NCBI GenBank assembly: GCA_905221605.1
Contig: CAJNDS010002302.1
Span: 703,022-767,021 of the forward strand
Direction of reading: 5' to 3'
Length of the DNA: 64,000 nucleotides
Source of the DNA: Symbiodinium natans
Taxonomy: Eukaryota; Sar; Dinophyceae; Suessiales; Symbiodiniaceae
The notes under the pieces are model-generated. The model saw only the letters and a list, made by a program, of their open reading frames with translations, had not been told where the DNA came from and did no database searches. Numbering within the stretch: the stretch's first letter is position 1; every line of letters starts with the position of its first letter. This document shows positions 37,251 to 47,540 of the stretch, one piece after another. Made by a program: the position numbers and the translations under genes.

Positions 37251-37615
37251 ACCCTAAACCCTGAACCCTGAACCCCAAACCCCAAACCCCAAACCCCAAA
37301 CCCCAAACCCCAAACCCCAAACCCCAAACCCCAAACCCCAAACCCCAACCCCCAAACCCCAAACCCCAAACCCCAAACCCCAAACCCCAAACCCCAAACC
37401 CCAAACCCCAAACCCCAAACCCCAAACCCCAAACCCCAAACCCCAACCCCTATAAACCCTAAACTCTAAACCCTAGACCCTAAACCCTAAAGCCTAAACC
37501 CTGAGCCCTGCGTTTGGGTTTAAGCCCTGCGTTTGGGTTTCGGTGTCGTTGGGGCGTTGTGTGTCGCCTTTTTGAGGCCTCGGAATCTGAGAACCCTAGA
37601 AGCCCCAAACCCCAA
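37102..37615. repeat. Direct duplication with an exact 420-bp offset
   Basis: 37102-37195 and 37522-37615 (94 bp each) are identical but for about three bases; between them is a CCCCAAA array of about 25 units (37265-37447). The offset equals 60 heptamers. Confidence 0.85.
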
Positions 37616-37619
37616 GCCA

Positions 37620-37925
37620 ACCCTGAACCCTAAACCCTAAACCCTAAACCCTAAACCCTAAACCCCAAAACCCTAAACCCTAAACCCTAAACCCTAAACC
37701 CTAAACCCTAAACCCTAAACCCTAAACCCTGAACCCTGAACCCTGAACCCTGAACCCTGAACCCTGAACCCTGAACCCTGAACCCTGAACCCTGAACCCT
37801 AAACCCTAAACCCTCAACCCTAATCCCTAAACCCTAAACCCTAAACCTTGAACCCTGAACCCTGAACCCTGAGCCCTGAACCCTGAACCCCAAACCCCAA
37901 CCCCTATAAACCCTAAACCCTTTAC
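37620..37925. repeat. CCCTAAA array with CCCTGAA block
   Basis: Ten or more CCCTGAA units lie together at 37735-37800 inside a CCCTAAA array. Confidence 0.9.
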
Positions 37926-37932
37926 CCCGCAA

Positions 37933-38028
37933 CCGTCTCCCTCCGCGAAGGCTGACGGGTCGGCGGCGGAGTATCCGTCGCTCTCAGTCGCAGGAGTCGC
38001 TGGTGCGGGCCCAAGGGATCGCACCAGG
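37933..38028 (+). CDS. Internal exon, Ala/Ser-rich
   Basis: Reads PSPSAKADGSAAEYPSLSVA then GVAGAGPRDRTR, ending AGG|GTTTAG in phase 0. A minus frame also overlaps. Confidence 0.5.
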
Positions 38029-39156
38029 GTTTAGGGTTTAGGGTTCAGGGTTTAGGGTTTAGGGTTTACGGTTTAGGGCCTGAGGGAATGCAGCGCTTAG
38101 CCTCGTTTCTGAAGGGATGGGGGATCGTGGGAGGGTTTAGGGTGTAGCCTTTAGGGTTTACTGTAGGGTTCAGGTTTTAGGGTTAGGGGGGATCATGGGG
38201 GGTAGGTACCTAGCTTAGGGAGCCATAGGGAGTGGGGAGCATGAGGACAACCCTTGTGTTACATACCCCCCCCCTGACCCCCCCTCCCTCAAGGACCCGA
38301 AAATGATGCGAAACCCAAAACCTAAACCCGAAACCCAATGGTCCTGTTTTATGTCCTAAGGTACGAAGGTGTTTGGCGTTCTGGGCTTTCGTCCAAGATC
38401 GAGAGACTGGGGGCTTGGGGAACGCAGCCTTTCCGGCGTTACATGGTCGCTTCTCTCACAACATTTGGTTGTCCTTATTCTAACGCGGCCCCCAAAAAGG
38501 GACCAAGATGTAGAGAGTTGGCCATACACGCCGACGCCAAGATGAAGGAGACCCCCCAACTCCAGAACCAACCCTGAGCTCCATCATAAGCCTCCTGGGG
38601 TTTAGGGTTTATGGTAGGGTAGGGTGTAGGGTTTAGAGTTGTTATCAACACATGTGCAAAACCAGTATGAACATTTTCCAAATCTAAAGCCCTGAACCCT
38701 AGTTAATATGCCCGCGTATGGCCCCTACATTCCGTTATAGGGCCTCTTGAAAAAGGTCCGCAACCCTAACCCCTAAACCACATGCCCTGAAGCCTGACAG
38801 CCACACCCTGCACGAGTCTCACAAAGAATGAACCAGCAGGTTCCTATACCCCCTGAATCAATTGTCAAGAAATCTTCCTTCAATGCATGGTTTCCTTAAG
38901 GTTTAGGGTTTAGGGTTTAGGGGTTTCGCGGGCCCAGTACACTTCACCTGGGGTTAGGGTTGGAGGTCTAGGGATGCTTGGAGGTTCATGGGTAACTACC
39001 AGTAGGGCTGTAAGTATATTCCTTACGTATGGTTGTAACCAGAAAAAGGCGTACTCCCTAAACCTTACACCGTAGGTTCGTGGACCCCTCCCGTCTTGGG
39101 CTGTTCAGGGTCCGGTTCCTTTGTGGCGGCCACTGTCACTTCTTTCCTCTCCACAG

Positions 39157-39219
39157 GCTAGCGGAAAAACGTCTCGCCTGTACATTCTACCCAATCTATC
39201 TTCATGTGTATGTCGTAGA
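39157..39219 (+). CDS. Exon after a strong pyrimidine tract
   Basis: Acceptor TTCTTTCCTCTCCACAG, then ASGKTSRLYILPNLSSCVCR. One of the best acceptor sites in the window. 38340-38580 on its left has a 79-codon + frame with no support. Confidence 0.55.
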
Positions 39220-39646
39220 CCCCAAAACCTAAACCCCCAACCCTGAACCCCTTAACCCAAAACCGCCTCTATGCTCTTCATTCCAAGGATTCTGGGGGCT
39301 GAGGAACCGCCCGCCCACAAAAGTAGCGCCTTGCACCCGCCAGGTTTCGACAGATCCGGGTTGGGGGGGGGCCCAAGCTTTTTTCCCAAGGCTGCGCCTC
39401 CTCAAATTTCTAAGGGGTGGTTTCCCCCTTCTTCTAGCAGTCCTCAATATGGATTACAGGACTTCCTTTTTTAGTCCTCATGAAGGACTGTTAGTAACTA
39501 AAAGGGAGAACATCCCAAGGTTAGGATTATTTGGGCTTTATCGGCTTCCCCCTACTGTAAACCCTGAGCCTCAAACTCTAGGTGTTGCGGGATTCAGGGT
39601 TTAGGGTTTAGGGTTCAGGGTCCTTCAAAGCCCGCCGCCGCGAGAG

Positions 39647-39691
39647 GTCAACAACGTGGGCCGCGTGTTGCGGGTGCCTGTGGCTGCAACG
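39647..39691 (+). CDS. Short exon-like fragment
   Basis: Reads VNNVGRVLRVPVAAT; the same frame continues to 39871 but becomes less protein-like. GCCTGTGG/CCACAGGC forms a small hairpin just after. Confidence 0.35.
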
Positions 39692-40002
39692 TTAATATCT
39701 CGGAAATGCGTAGGGCATCCACAGGCTTCACAACTGGCTATGTCACAACTTGGGGGGCCCTCAGACCCTAGTTTACCTACCCATGAACCTCGCGGTATGC
39801 CGGCGACGCCATCATGCCTGAGGGGCACACCCCGCTACGAAAACCCTAAGACCCTACACCCTAAACCCTGAACCGTTGAAGGTTTGAATGTTTGGAACAG
39901 CCACCAAACTACTAAGCCAAGCGCCCGTGTGCGGTCTCTGACACTTCTTGGTTGAACTTGGATTCCCAAATAGTAGGACTCCCTTACAAGAGGGACCCCA
40001 AG

Positions 40003-40089
40003 AAGGTGCCCACTCGTGAGGTCTACGTCCAGGCTCTGTGCAACGGCCAGACGCGGAAGACGCCTGTTTCAGAGGTCGAGCAGGCTGGG
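40003..40089 (+). CDS. Internal exon-like fragment
   Basis: Reads KVPTREVYVQALCNGQTRKT then PVSEVEQAG before GGGTTGC. A CACCCTCAA repeat follows. Confidence 0.5.
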
Positions 40090-40581
40090 GGTTGCACTTA
40101 CCCTGAAACTTTAAGCCCTGCCCCCCTCACCCAACACCCTCAACACCCTCAACACCCTCAACACCCTCAACACCCTCAACACCCTAAGATCCTAAAACCG
40201 AAACCCGAAACCTAAACCCCTAAATCCTAAGCCCGAAACCCTAAACCCTACGCATCTGCATCCGAGAAACCCTGAGCCCCGCTTAGAGGTTCATAGATCA
40301 GGTTGATGTGGAGCATACAGATCTAATGCTCAGGAGTTCAGGGTTTTTGGTTTAGGGTTCAGGGTTTTGGGCTTAGTGTAGCAGAAGGAGATGGGCAGTC
40401 TGAGAAACCCTAAACCCGAAACCCTGAACCCTAAACCCGAAACCCTCAACCCTAAGCCCTAAGCCCTAAGCCCTAAGCCCTAAACCCTAAACCCCAAACC
40501 CTAAACCCTAAACCCTACACCCTAAAATAAACCCCAGAAGCCATTTTGCAACAAAAGCCCTGCCGTGAACCCTGCCGGCAG

Positions 40582-40634
40582 GGGGACTCTGCGAGCTTCA
40601 CTGAAGAGGCCACATGCCTGGCCCACACTTGGAG
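40582..40634 (+). CDS. Short internal exon
   Basis: Acceptor TGCCGGCAG, GDSASFTEEATCLAHTW, donor GGAG|GTTTGG. Confidence 0.45.
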
Positions 40635-40789
40635 GTTTGGTGTTTCGGGTTTAGGGTTTAGGGTTTAGGGTTTAGGGTTTAGGGTTTAGGGTTTAGGGTT
40701 TGGGGTTGGGTAATCCCGGGGCATATTCACTTAGGGTGGGGTTTGTGTTGCTTTCTGGAGGTTATTGACAGGGGGCTTCAGTGTTGGCC

Positions 40790-41145
40790 TAAACCCTAAA
40801 GCCTAAAGCCTGAAGCCTAAAGCCTAAAGCCTAGAGCCTAGAGCCTAAAGCCTAAAGCCCTAAAGCCTAAAGCCTAAAGCCTAAAGCCTAAAGCCTAAAG
40901 CCTAAAGCCTAAACCCTAGGCCTAAAGCCTAAAGCGTCAAGCCTCAAGCCTAAAGCCTAAAGCCTAGAGCCTAAAGCCTAAAGCGCAAAGCCTAAAGCCT
41001 AAAGCCTAAAGCCTAAAGCCTAAAGCCTAAAGCCTAAAGCCTAAAGCCTAAAGCCTAAAGCCTAAAGCCTAAGGCCTAAGGCCTAAAGCCTCAAGCCTCA
41101 AGCCTAAAGCCTAAAGCCTAAAGGCTAAAACCTAAGCCCTCAACC
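40790..41145. repeat. CCTAAAG heptamer array, about 45 units
   Basis: A long block of the variant CCTAAAG with scattered CCTAGAG and CCTCAAG, ending in CCCTAAA. It is the largest variant-heptamer block in the window. Confidence 0.95.
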
Positions 41146-41416
41146 CTAAACCCTAAACCCTCAACACCTAAGCCCTAAGCCTTAAGCTCGAAGAGCCGCG
41201 CGGCCGGCTTGGCCCTAAACCCTAAACCCTAAACCCTAAACCCTAAACCCTAAACCCTAAACCCTAAACCCTAAACCCTAAACCATAAACCCGAAACCCC
41301 AAACCCTAAACCCTAAACCCTAAACCCTGAACCCTGAACCCTGAACCCTGAACCCTAAACCCTAAACCCTAAACCCTAAACCCTAAACCCTAGACCCTAA
41401 ACCCTAAACCCTAAAC

Positions 41417-41501
41417 CCTAAAGCTATAGCTCGAAAGTCGGCTCCCCTTTTTCTGCTCAAACTCGGACCAGGAGTTGGCCCTCTCATTCAGCTTTTTTGG
41501 G
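41417..41501 (-). CDS. Minus-strand exon ending at an array donor
   Basis: On the minus strand after CCTCAG the frame reads KKLNERANSWSEFEQKKGSR then LSSYSFR and ends AGG|GTTTAG, the donor coming from the array seen as CCCTAAA on +. Phase 0. Confidence 0.6.
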
Positions 41502-41565
41502 CTGAGGCTTCTAGGGTTTAGGCTTTAGGGTTTAGAGTTTAGGGTTTAGGGTTTAGGGAGAATAC

Positions 41566-41669
41566 CTTGGGATGTTCCCTCTCATACTAGCAGCTCCCTA
41601 GTAGGGATTCTAGTGCCCACTACTATAGTCCCCAATCAGGACTGCTAGTACGAGGGAGAACATCCCAAG
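41566..41669. mobile_element. Inverted-repeat element family F
   Basis: CTTGGGATGTTCCC...CTAGCAG is mirrored by CTGCTAG...GAACATCCCAAG. AATAC occurs at 41561-41565 and 41671-41675, a possible 5-bp target-site duplication. Single-end relatives occur at about 39470-39533 and 46680-46721. Confidence 0.75.
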
Positions 41670-41690
41670 TAATACCCTCTTAAGCAACGA

Positions 41691-41936
41691 TTGTGGCCGG
41701 CCGACACGGTGGTCGCGAACTACAACCAAGCCTTGACCTTCGCCGAGAAGTACGCCACCAAGGAGCCCAAAAAAGAACAGGCCTTGGGCCTGGTGAGCTT
41801 GATACCGCTCGAGATGGCTGCCACCATGGAAGAACTACTGCAGCGTGGCCTTCACTTTGGCATGGCACATCTTCAAGAACCACGTGGACTTGAGCTAGAG
41901 TCTGAGCGTAGGAAGCAGAAGAAAAAGGCTCGGTAA
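41691..41936 (+). CDS. Terminal exon, unknown protein, Lys-rich end
   Basis: Reads ADTVVANYNQALTFAEKYAT, PLEMAATMEELLQRGLHFGM and a basic end ERRKQKKKAR before TAA 41934. No ATG in a plausible place, so it is an exon beginning soon after element F. Coding confidence is high, identity unknown. Confidence 0.65.
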   Translation: MWPADTVVANYNQALTFAEKYATKEPKKEQALGLVSLIPLEMAATMEELLQRGLHFGMAHLQEPRGLELESERRKQKKKAR

Positions 41937-42316
41937 CAAGGCCGCCCTCTTTATTCCTAGGTCACAATTGGGTCTAGTACATGCTTTTAGGGTTTAAAAG
42001 GGCTTAATAAGGGTTTAAGCGTTGCAACTTAAAGGCTTAAGGCGCCCTTGTTATTCCTAGGCTACGCTTGGGTCGAGTCAAAGTTCAGCCCCGAGCCTCT
42101 CAGGATTGGATGATCTTTTCTCCCGAGGATGATCTCTACACGCCCTAAACCCTAAACCCTAAACCCTAAACCCTAAACCCTAAACCCTAAACCTTAAACC
42201 CTAAACCCTAAACCTAAACCGTAAACCCTAAACCCTAAACCCTAAACCCCAAACCCTAAACCCTAAACCCCTAAACCCTAAACCCTGAAGTCAGGGCTCA
42301 GGGCCTTGGATCCCAG

Positions 42317-42376
42317 GCGGGGCTCTTCTTCGAGCTTCGGCGCGGGAGCGGGGAGAAGAAGAAGGCAGGGATCTGA
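42317..42376 (+). CDS. Short terminal exon-like fragment
   Basis: Acceptor TTGGATCCCAG, AGLFFELRRGSGEKKKAGI, TGA. A minus frame overlaps. Confidence 0.4.
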   Translation, partial: AGLFFELRRGSGEKKKAGI

Positions 42377-42399
42377 CAGCTCTCCTACAACCCTAAAAC

Positions 42400-42722
42400 C
42401 CTAAACCCTAAACCCTAAACCCTAAACCCTAAACCCTAAACCCCCTAAACCCCCTAAACCCTCTAAGCCCTCTAAACCCCCTAAACCCTCTAAAGCCTCT
42501 AAACCCCCTAAACCCTCTAAAGCCTCTAAACCCTCTAAACCCTCTAAACCCTCTAAACCCTCTAACCCCTACAAACCCTACAAACCCTACAAACCCTACA
42601 AACCCTACAAACCCTACAAACCCTAAACCCTAAACCTAAAACCCTAAAACCCTAAAACCCTAAACCCTAAGCCCTAAGCCCTAAGCCCTAAGCCCTAAGC
42701 CCTAAGCCCTAAGCCCTAAGCC
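42400..42722. repeat. Mixed-period heptamer-derived array
   Basis: Passes from CCCTAAA through 9-mers (AAACCCTCT), 8-mers (ACAAACCCT) and CCCTAAG heptamers in consecutive blocks. Confidence 0.9.
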
Positions 42723-42760
42723 CGATAACCCGAAGCACCTAAAACCCAAAGACCTTCGAA

Positions 42761-42819
42761 CCCAAGAAGGCTAGGAAGCCTGAGTCTTATAAGACCCTGA
42801 AGGCCTTTCTTCTCCTGGG
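42761..42819 (+). CDS. Internal exon-like fragment
   Basis: Reads PKKARKPESYKTLKAFLLL and ends GGG|GTTTAG, phase 2. Confidence 0.5.
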
Positions 42820-43196
42820 GTTTAGGGTTTAGGGTTTAGGGTTTAAGGTTTAGGGTTTAGGGTTTAGGGTTTAGGGTTTAGGGCTTAGGGTTGAGGGCTG
42901 AGGGTTTATGGTGAGCCTGCTTCAAAGGCTCTGGGTTTGCCAGAAAGGTTTTGGGCTTCGGGTCCAGGGTTCAGTCCGACCCCAGGCAAGGTTGTAATCC
43001 GCTATGGCTCTCAAAGCCCCAGCTGTGTATAGCTTCTGATGGGCCCGAAGCAAAGCATACCGACAGCCACCCGTGAAACCTACAAGTAGGAGTTCAAGAA
43101 GGAGATCCTCTGAGCCAAGGCTTCTTCGTGAGGTTTGGGCCCTAATCCCTAAACCCTAAAGCCTAAACCCTAAACCCTAAACCCTAAACTCTAAAC

Positions 43197-43390
43197 CTCG
43201 CGTGGTCCATGGGTAGCTCTGATCTTTTTCTTGTTCTTTCTCTTTTTCTTTTGCTTTATCTTTCTCTTCTTTTTTTTTTTGTCTTCTTTGTTTTCTTCCT
43301 TTTTTCTGATTCCAGCAAGCTGTTTGTTCTTGCAAATCGCTTAATTTATCCGCTGCGCATCCATAGTGCGATAATGTTTCTTCAAGGTTC
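43197..43390 (-). CDS. Minus-strand exon, Lys/Glu-rich
   Basis: Acceptor CTGGTGTTCAG; NLEETLSHYGCAADKLSDLQ, then EQTACWNQKKGRK followed by a long K/E/Q tract and DQSYPWTT; donor CGAG|GTTTAG. Low-complexity, probably disordered or coiled. An E element lies just upstream. Confidence 0.55.
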
Positions 43391-43425
43391 CTGAACACCA
43401 GCCCTCTCACTCGGAGTTGCAAGTG

Positions 43426-43551
43426 TACTTGGAGGTTCATGGGCACTTATAACCCCAATTATAACTGCACTTATAACCCCCCTTAAGTCCCCTAAGTAGG
43501 TTATAAGTAGACTTATAAGTGGAGTTATAAGTACCCATGAACCTCCAAGTA
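43426..43551. mobile_element. Inverted-repeat element family E, near-perfect copy
   Basis: Arms of about 32 bp: TACTTGGAGGTTCATGGG then ACTTATAAC, and the mirror. Diverged relatives carry GGAGGTTC at 1198, 7229, 38985, 60053 and 61714. Confidence 0.85.
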
Positions 43552-43675
43552 TCGATGGTCATCTAGAGATCATTTCGGGGTCTTCAGAGGGCTCTCTAGG
43601 GCATCTCCGACGGCCCCGAGACACATAAGAATGGAATTGAGAGAACCTACAGCAACCCCATAGCAAACCCACTAC

Positions 43676-43796
43676 GGGCCCAACAAAACCACACAAACAT
43701 AAGGATCCTACTATTGGGGTATAAGGGCCCCTATAAGGGGGAATCCGAAAAACCCCGGTTGTAGGATCCTTATGTTTATGTGGTTTTTTGGGCTCC
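43676..43796. mobile_element. Inverted-repeat element family G with flanking direct repeat
   Basis: Arms of about 36 bp: GGGCCCAACAAAACCACA...AAGGATCCTAC and mirror. ACCTACAGCAACC (13 bp) lies on both sides (43645-43657 and 43798-43810). Confidence 0.8.
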
Positions 43797-43984
43797 TACC
43801 TACAGCAACCAGGCTCTTTAGGGCTTAGGGTGGTTGTACCTAAAGCCCCACAAGCAAGCCTGAAAAAAACTTCCCTAGAACCTCTTCTGAAAATTTGGTT
43901 GGCGAAGAATTGAATCAACGCACTGAGCAAAGCAAAGGGCACCCGAAGCCCAAAACCCTAGACTTCGGCCCTAAGCCCGAAACC

Positions 43985-44560
43985 CGATACCCGAACCCAC
44001 CCGAAACCCTAAACCCTAAGCCCTAAGCCCTAAGCCCTAAGCCCTAAGCCCTAAGCCCTAAGCCCTAAGCCCTAAGCCCTAAGCCCTAAGCCCTAAGCCT
44101 AAGCCCTAAGCCCTAAGCCCTAAGCCCTAAGCCTAAGCCCTAAGCCCTAAGCCCTAAGCCCTAAGCCTAAGCCCAGCCCAAGCCCTAAACCCTAAACCCT
44201 AAACCCTAAACCCTAAACCCTAAACCTAAACCCTAAACCCTAAACCCTAAACCCTAAACCCTAAACCCTAAACCCTAAACCCAAAACCTAAACCCTAAAC
44301 CCTAAAACCCTAAACCCTAAACCCTAAACCTAAACCCTAAAACCCTAAACCCTAAACCCTAAACCCCCTAAACCCTAAACCCTAAACCCTAAACCCTAAA
44401 ACCCTAAACCCTAAACCCTAAACCCTAAACCCTAAAACCTAACCCATAAACCCTCAACCCTAAACCCTAAACCCTAAACCCTAAACCCTAAACCCTAAAC
44501 CCTAAACCCTAAACCCTAAACCCTAAACCCTAAACCCTAAACCCTAAACCCTAAACCCCA
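43985..44560. repeat. CCCTAAG block followed by a long CCCTAAA array
   Basis: About 26 CCCTAAG units, then about 55 CCCTAAA units with 6- and 8-bp slips. The longest continuous heptamer tract in the window. Confidence 0.95.
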
Positions 44561-44589
44561 TACCCCAAACTAGACCTCAAGCATTGCAG

Positions 44590-44664
44590 GCCTCCGAAGT
44601 CCTCAGTGCTGTCCGTCGCTTGGGCAGCAGATGCCTTCTTTGTTTCTTTTTTTCCGGGCTTTAG
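44590..44664 (+). CDS. Terminal exon-like fragment
   Basis: Acceptor AAGCATTGCAG, ASEVLSAVRRLGSRCLLCFF then FSGL and TAG. Confidence 0.45.
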   Translation, partial: ASEVLSAVRRLGSRCLLCFFFSGL

Positions 44665-45123
44665 TAGGTGATAGGTTTCTTAAGGAACTATTTCTAGGGT
44701 TCCTAAGAGAGGGTTTAGGGTTTAGGGTTTAGGGTTTAGGGTTTAGGGTTTAGGGTTTAGGGTTTCGGGTTTAGGGTTTAGGGTTGTTTTGGGGGTCCAA
44801 GGGGGGGTATGAAACCCAAGGTTCCCTAATGCTCGCCATTACTCCCAAAGCTTCTAAGCTTCCCTAAGGTTAGGGTTTAGGGTTTAGGGTTTAGGGTTTA
44901 GGGTTTAGGGTTTAGGGTTTAGGGTTTAGGGTTTAGGGTTTAGGGTTTAGGGGTACCTATCTTTTTTTCGGGCCCCCGCCCATTCCCCGCCCCCCTGACC
45001 CCCCTCCCCTCCCTGCCTGAAGGCCTGGAAGAAGGACGAGCCAGAATGATGAAAGGCATTCAACCCTAAGCCCTAAACCCTAAACCCTCACCCCTAAATC
45101 CTAAACCCTCAGCCCCCGCACTT

Positions 45124-45390
45124 GAAAGAAACGCATTGGGCGAATGGGTTCAACAACCAGAGGTGCTGCATGCACTCGAACAAGGCCGAGCTAGAACAAT
45201 CGTTCGCGCCCCCCTGACCTCCGCCCCCTCCCCAAAGGCTTGCAAAAAAAGAAGCCGGAATGATTCTAGGGTTTAGGGTTTAGGGTTTAGGGTTTAGGGA
45301 TTTCAGGTTTTGGGATGTTATTGGGTTTTAATGGGCCCCTTTCAGGTGGGAAGTTTCCTTTTAGACCCCTTTCATGTAAGCCTGATATGA
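45124..45390 (+). CDS. Two exons across a 27-nt heptamer intron
   Basis: 45124-45270 reads ERNALGEWVQQPEVLHALEQ, GRARTIVRA and a Pro/Ser/Lys stretch, ending AGG|GTTTAG in phase 0. 45271-45297 is exactly three heptamers plus GTTTAG. 45298-45390 continues GFQVLGCYWVLMGPFQVGSF to TGA 45388. The part from 45208 resembles a dispersed repeat (also 44985 and 38270), so the true exon may be shorter. Confidence 0.45.
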
Positions 45391-45594
45391 CCCTGAGTGC
45401 TCTTCTCTTTGCCCGTTGTAGAAGCCTTAGCTAAAGTAAACCCTCAAACCTAAACCCCGAACCCTAAACCCCGAACTCTCACCTCCAAGCTCTAAGCTCT
45501 AAACTCTAAACTCTATATAAACTCTAAGCTCTAAACTCTAGTTTCTAGACTCTAAACTCTAACCTTCACCCTACCCCGCCTTTTTTTTCTGAAG

Positions 45595-45699
45595 TTGTCC
45601 CCTTTTGTTGGCGTCGGCTACCTCGATTCCCGCCCATCCATCATTCGAACTGCCTTCCTGAATCTGCGATCGCCCTGGAAAACCCCGAGACTTGAGTTC
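45595..45699 (+). CDS. Internal exon, unknown
   Basis: Acceptor CCTTTTTTTTCTGAAG; LSPFVGVGYLDSRPSIIRTA, FLNLRSPWKTPRLEF; donor TTC|GTTTAG. 35 codons, phase 0. Very coding-like. Confidence 0.65.
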
Positions 45700-45847
45700 G
45701 TTTAGGGTTTAGGTTCAGGGTTTAGGGCTTAGGAGTACTAGGGCCTAGGACTTTCTGTAGTAGGTTTTAAACTTTGAGATGCAGGGTGTTAGGGTTGAGG
45801 GCTAAGTAGGGATTAGATGGATTAGATTTTAGGATGCAGGCGTGTAG

Positions 45848-45921
45848 GCTATGTGCGCCTCAGGCGTGGCCGTGTACGCCCAGCCCTCAGGGAAGAAGTC
45901 ATCCCAACTTGTCGCTTTAGG
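45848..45921 (+). CDS. Internal exon-like fragment, Arg-rich
   Basis: After GCGTGTAG the frame reads YVRLRRGRVRPALREEVIPT then CRFR, ending AGG|GTTTAG. Confidence 0.5.
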
Positions 45922-46721
45922 GTTTAGGGTTTAGGGTTAAGGGTTTAGGGTTTAGGGTTTAGGGCCTAGGCCCGAGATCCCGGCATAAATGTCAATGTGG
46001 GTTATCTAAGGGTAGCTTCATGGTTCCTGATCACGGCCCCTTACCTCCTTACCTTTCTTGCAGAGCTCGTGAAGGAGCCAGACCTAAAGGGAAAAAGGGG
46101 GGGGGGGGGGTGGCTAGACCTAAGACAACAAAAAAGAGCACCTCCGCCCGAAGAAGGGGCTCTTGGCGTTTATAGGTCTATGGTTTGGGGTTTGGGGTTT
46201 AGGCTGATAAGGGCCCTTGCAACTACCCTAAGATTCTAAGCTAGCGGCGATGCTCCGCGCAGACGAAAGGCCCAAAACCCCCAAGCCCCTGTAGTACGGG
46301 ATTGGGGGAATTTGGGTATCCCCCGTCCGTTGTAACCCTTTCTGGGATTATGGGGTGCCTAATTCCCTACTAGCCCAAGCCTAAAGCTCTGCACATACCA
46401 TCTGGCCCAAGATCAGGCTCTGCCTCTGGTCCTGGTTGAGAAAGAAAGTAATACCTCTTCATTGAAGTTTCTCCCTAACTTATGGTCTCTTTCTGCTGGC
46501 GAAACAGCTTGCGAGCCTGTAGAGCAGGGCAGGGGTTCTGCCTTTCAAGTTTGGGGTTGCGGCTGTGCGGCTTAGGGGCTCAGTGGCTTTTTTAAGGTTT
46601 AGGCTTCAGGGTGGTTCTGGCCATTCCCCGACCGAGGAAGGATTAAGAAGTTGGGGCCTTGGGACTGTAAGTCGTGTAGCCCTATCAAGGACTGTTCGTA
46701 TAAGGGGGGAACATCCCAAGC

Positions 46722-46945
46722 TAAACCCTAAACCCTAAACCCTAAACCCTAAACCCTAAACCCTAAACCCTAAACCCTAAACCCTAAACCCTAAACCCTA
46801 AACCCTAAACCCTAAACCCTAAACCCTAAACCCTAAACCCTAAACCTAACCCTAAACCCTAAACCCTAAACCCTAAACCCTAAACCCTAAACCCTAAACC
46901 CTAAACCCTAAACCCTAAACCCTAAACCCTAAACCCTAAACCCCC
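46722..46945. repeat. CCCTAAA array, 31 units
   Basis: Near-perfect, one 6-bp slip. It directly follows an F-type end (GGGAACATCCCAAG). Confidence 0.95.
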
Positions 46946-47470
46946 TAAGGTTCAGAGTTTCAAGGCTTTGGGCCTTAGAGTTGTTTATCACCTCTCGAAC
47001 TCCATGAAGACGAAAAACCTCAAGCAGCACGACCCTACTGGTTCTAAGTGTGTTTTCGCGGGGAGTTAGTACTTAGGTACCGTATACGTACCTTTTGCAG
47101 GGATTCTACACGGTACCTCAGTCCCTCAGTCCATCATTCCCTACTAAGGGCCTGAACCCTAAGCCCTAAGCCCTAAGCCTGAACCACTAAACCCCTAACA
47201 CCCTAAACTCCCTAAAGCCTATACCCTGAACCCTTAAACTCGAAACCCTCAAACCATTAAACCCTTAAACGCTAAACCCTAAACCCTAAACCCTAAACCC
47301 CCCTGAACCCAAAGCTCTCTGAACCCTACACTCCCTGAACACCTGAACCCAACCCCTAAACCCCTAACACGCCTAAACCCCTAAACCCCTAAACCCCTAA
47401 ACCCCTAAACCCCTAAACCCCTAAACCCTAAACCCTAAACCCTAAACCCCTAAACCCCTAAGCCCCGAAG

Positions 47471-47540
47471 ATCAGAAGGACAAGCGCAGCTCGTGGATCC
47501 GTGGCGACGCCCTGTTGGGAGAGCAGCCGCCTGGCCTAGG
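47471..47540 (+). CDS. Internal exon
   Basis: Reads QKDKRSSWIRGDALLGEQPP then GL, ending GG|GTTAAGG. Strongly coding-like. Confidence 0.55.

Noticed and set aside
37234-37446. Long GFGVWGLGFGVWG-type frames (also 1534, 2853, 16816)
   Set aside because: They are translations of CCCCAAA/CCCTAAA heptamers; a 7-bp unit without stops is open in several frames and needs no selection.
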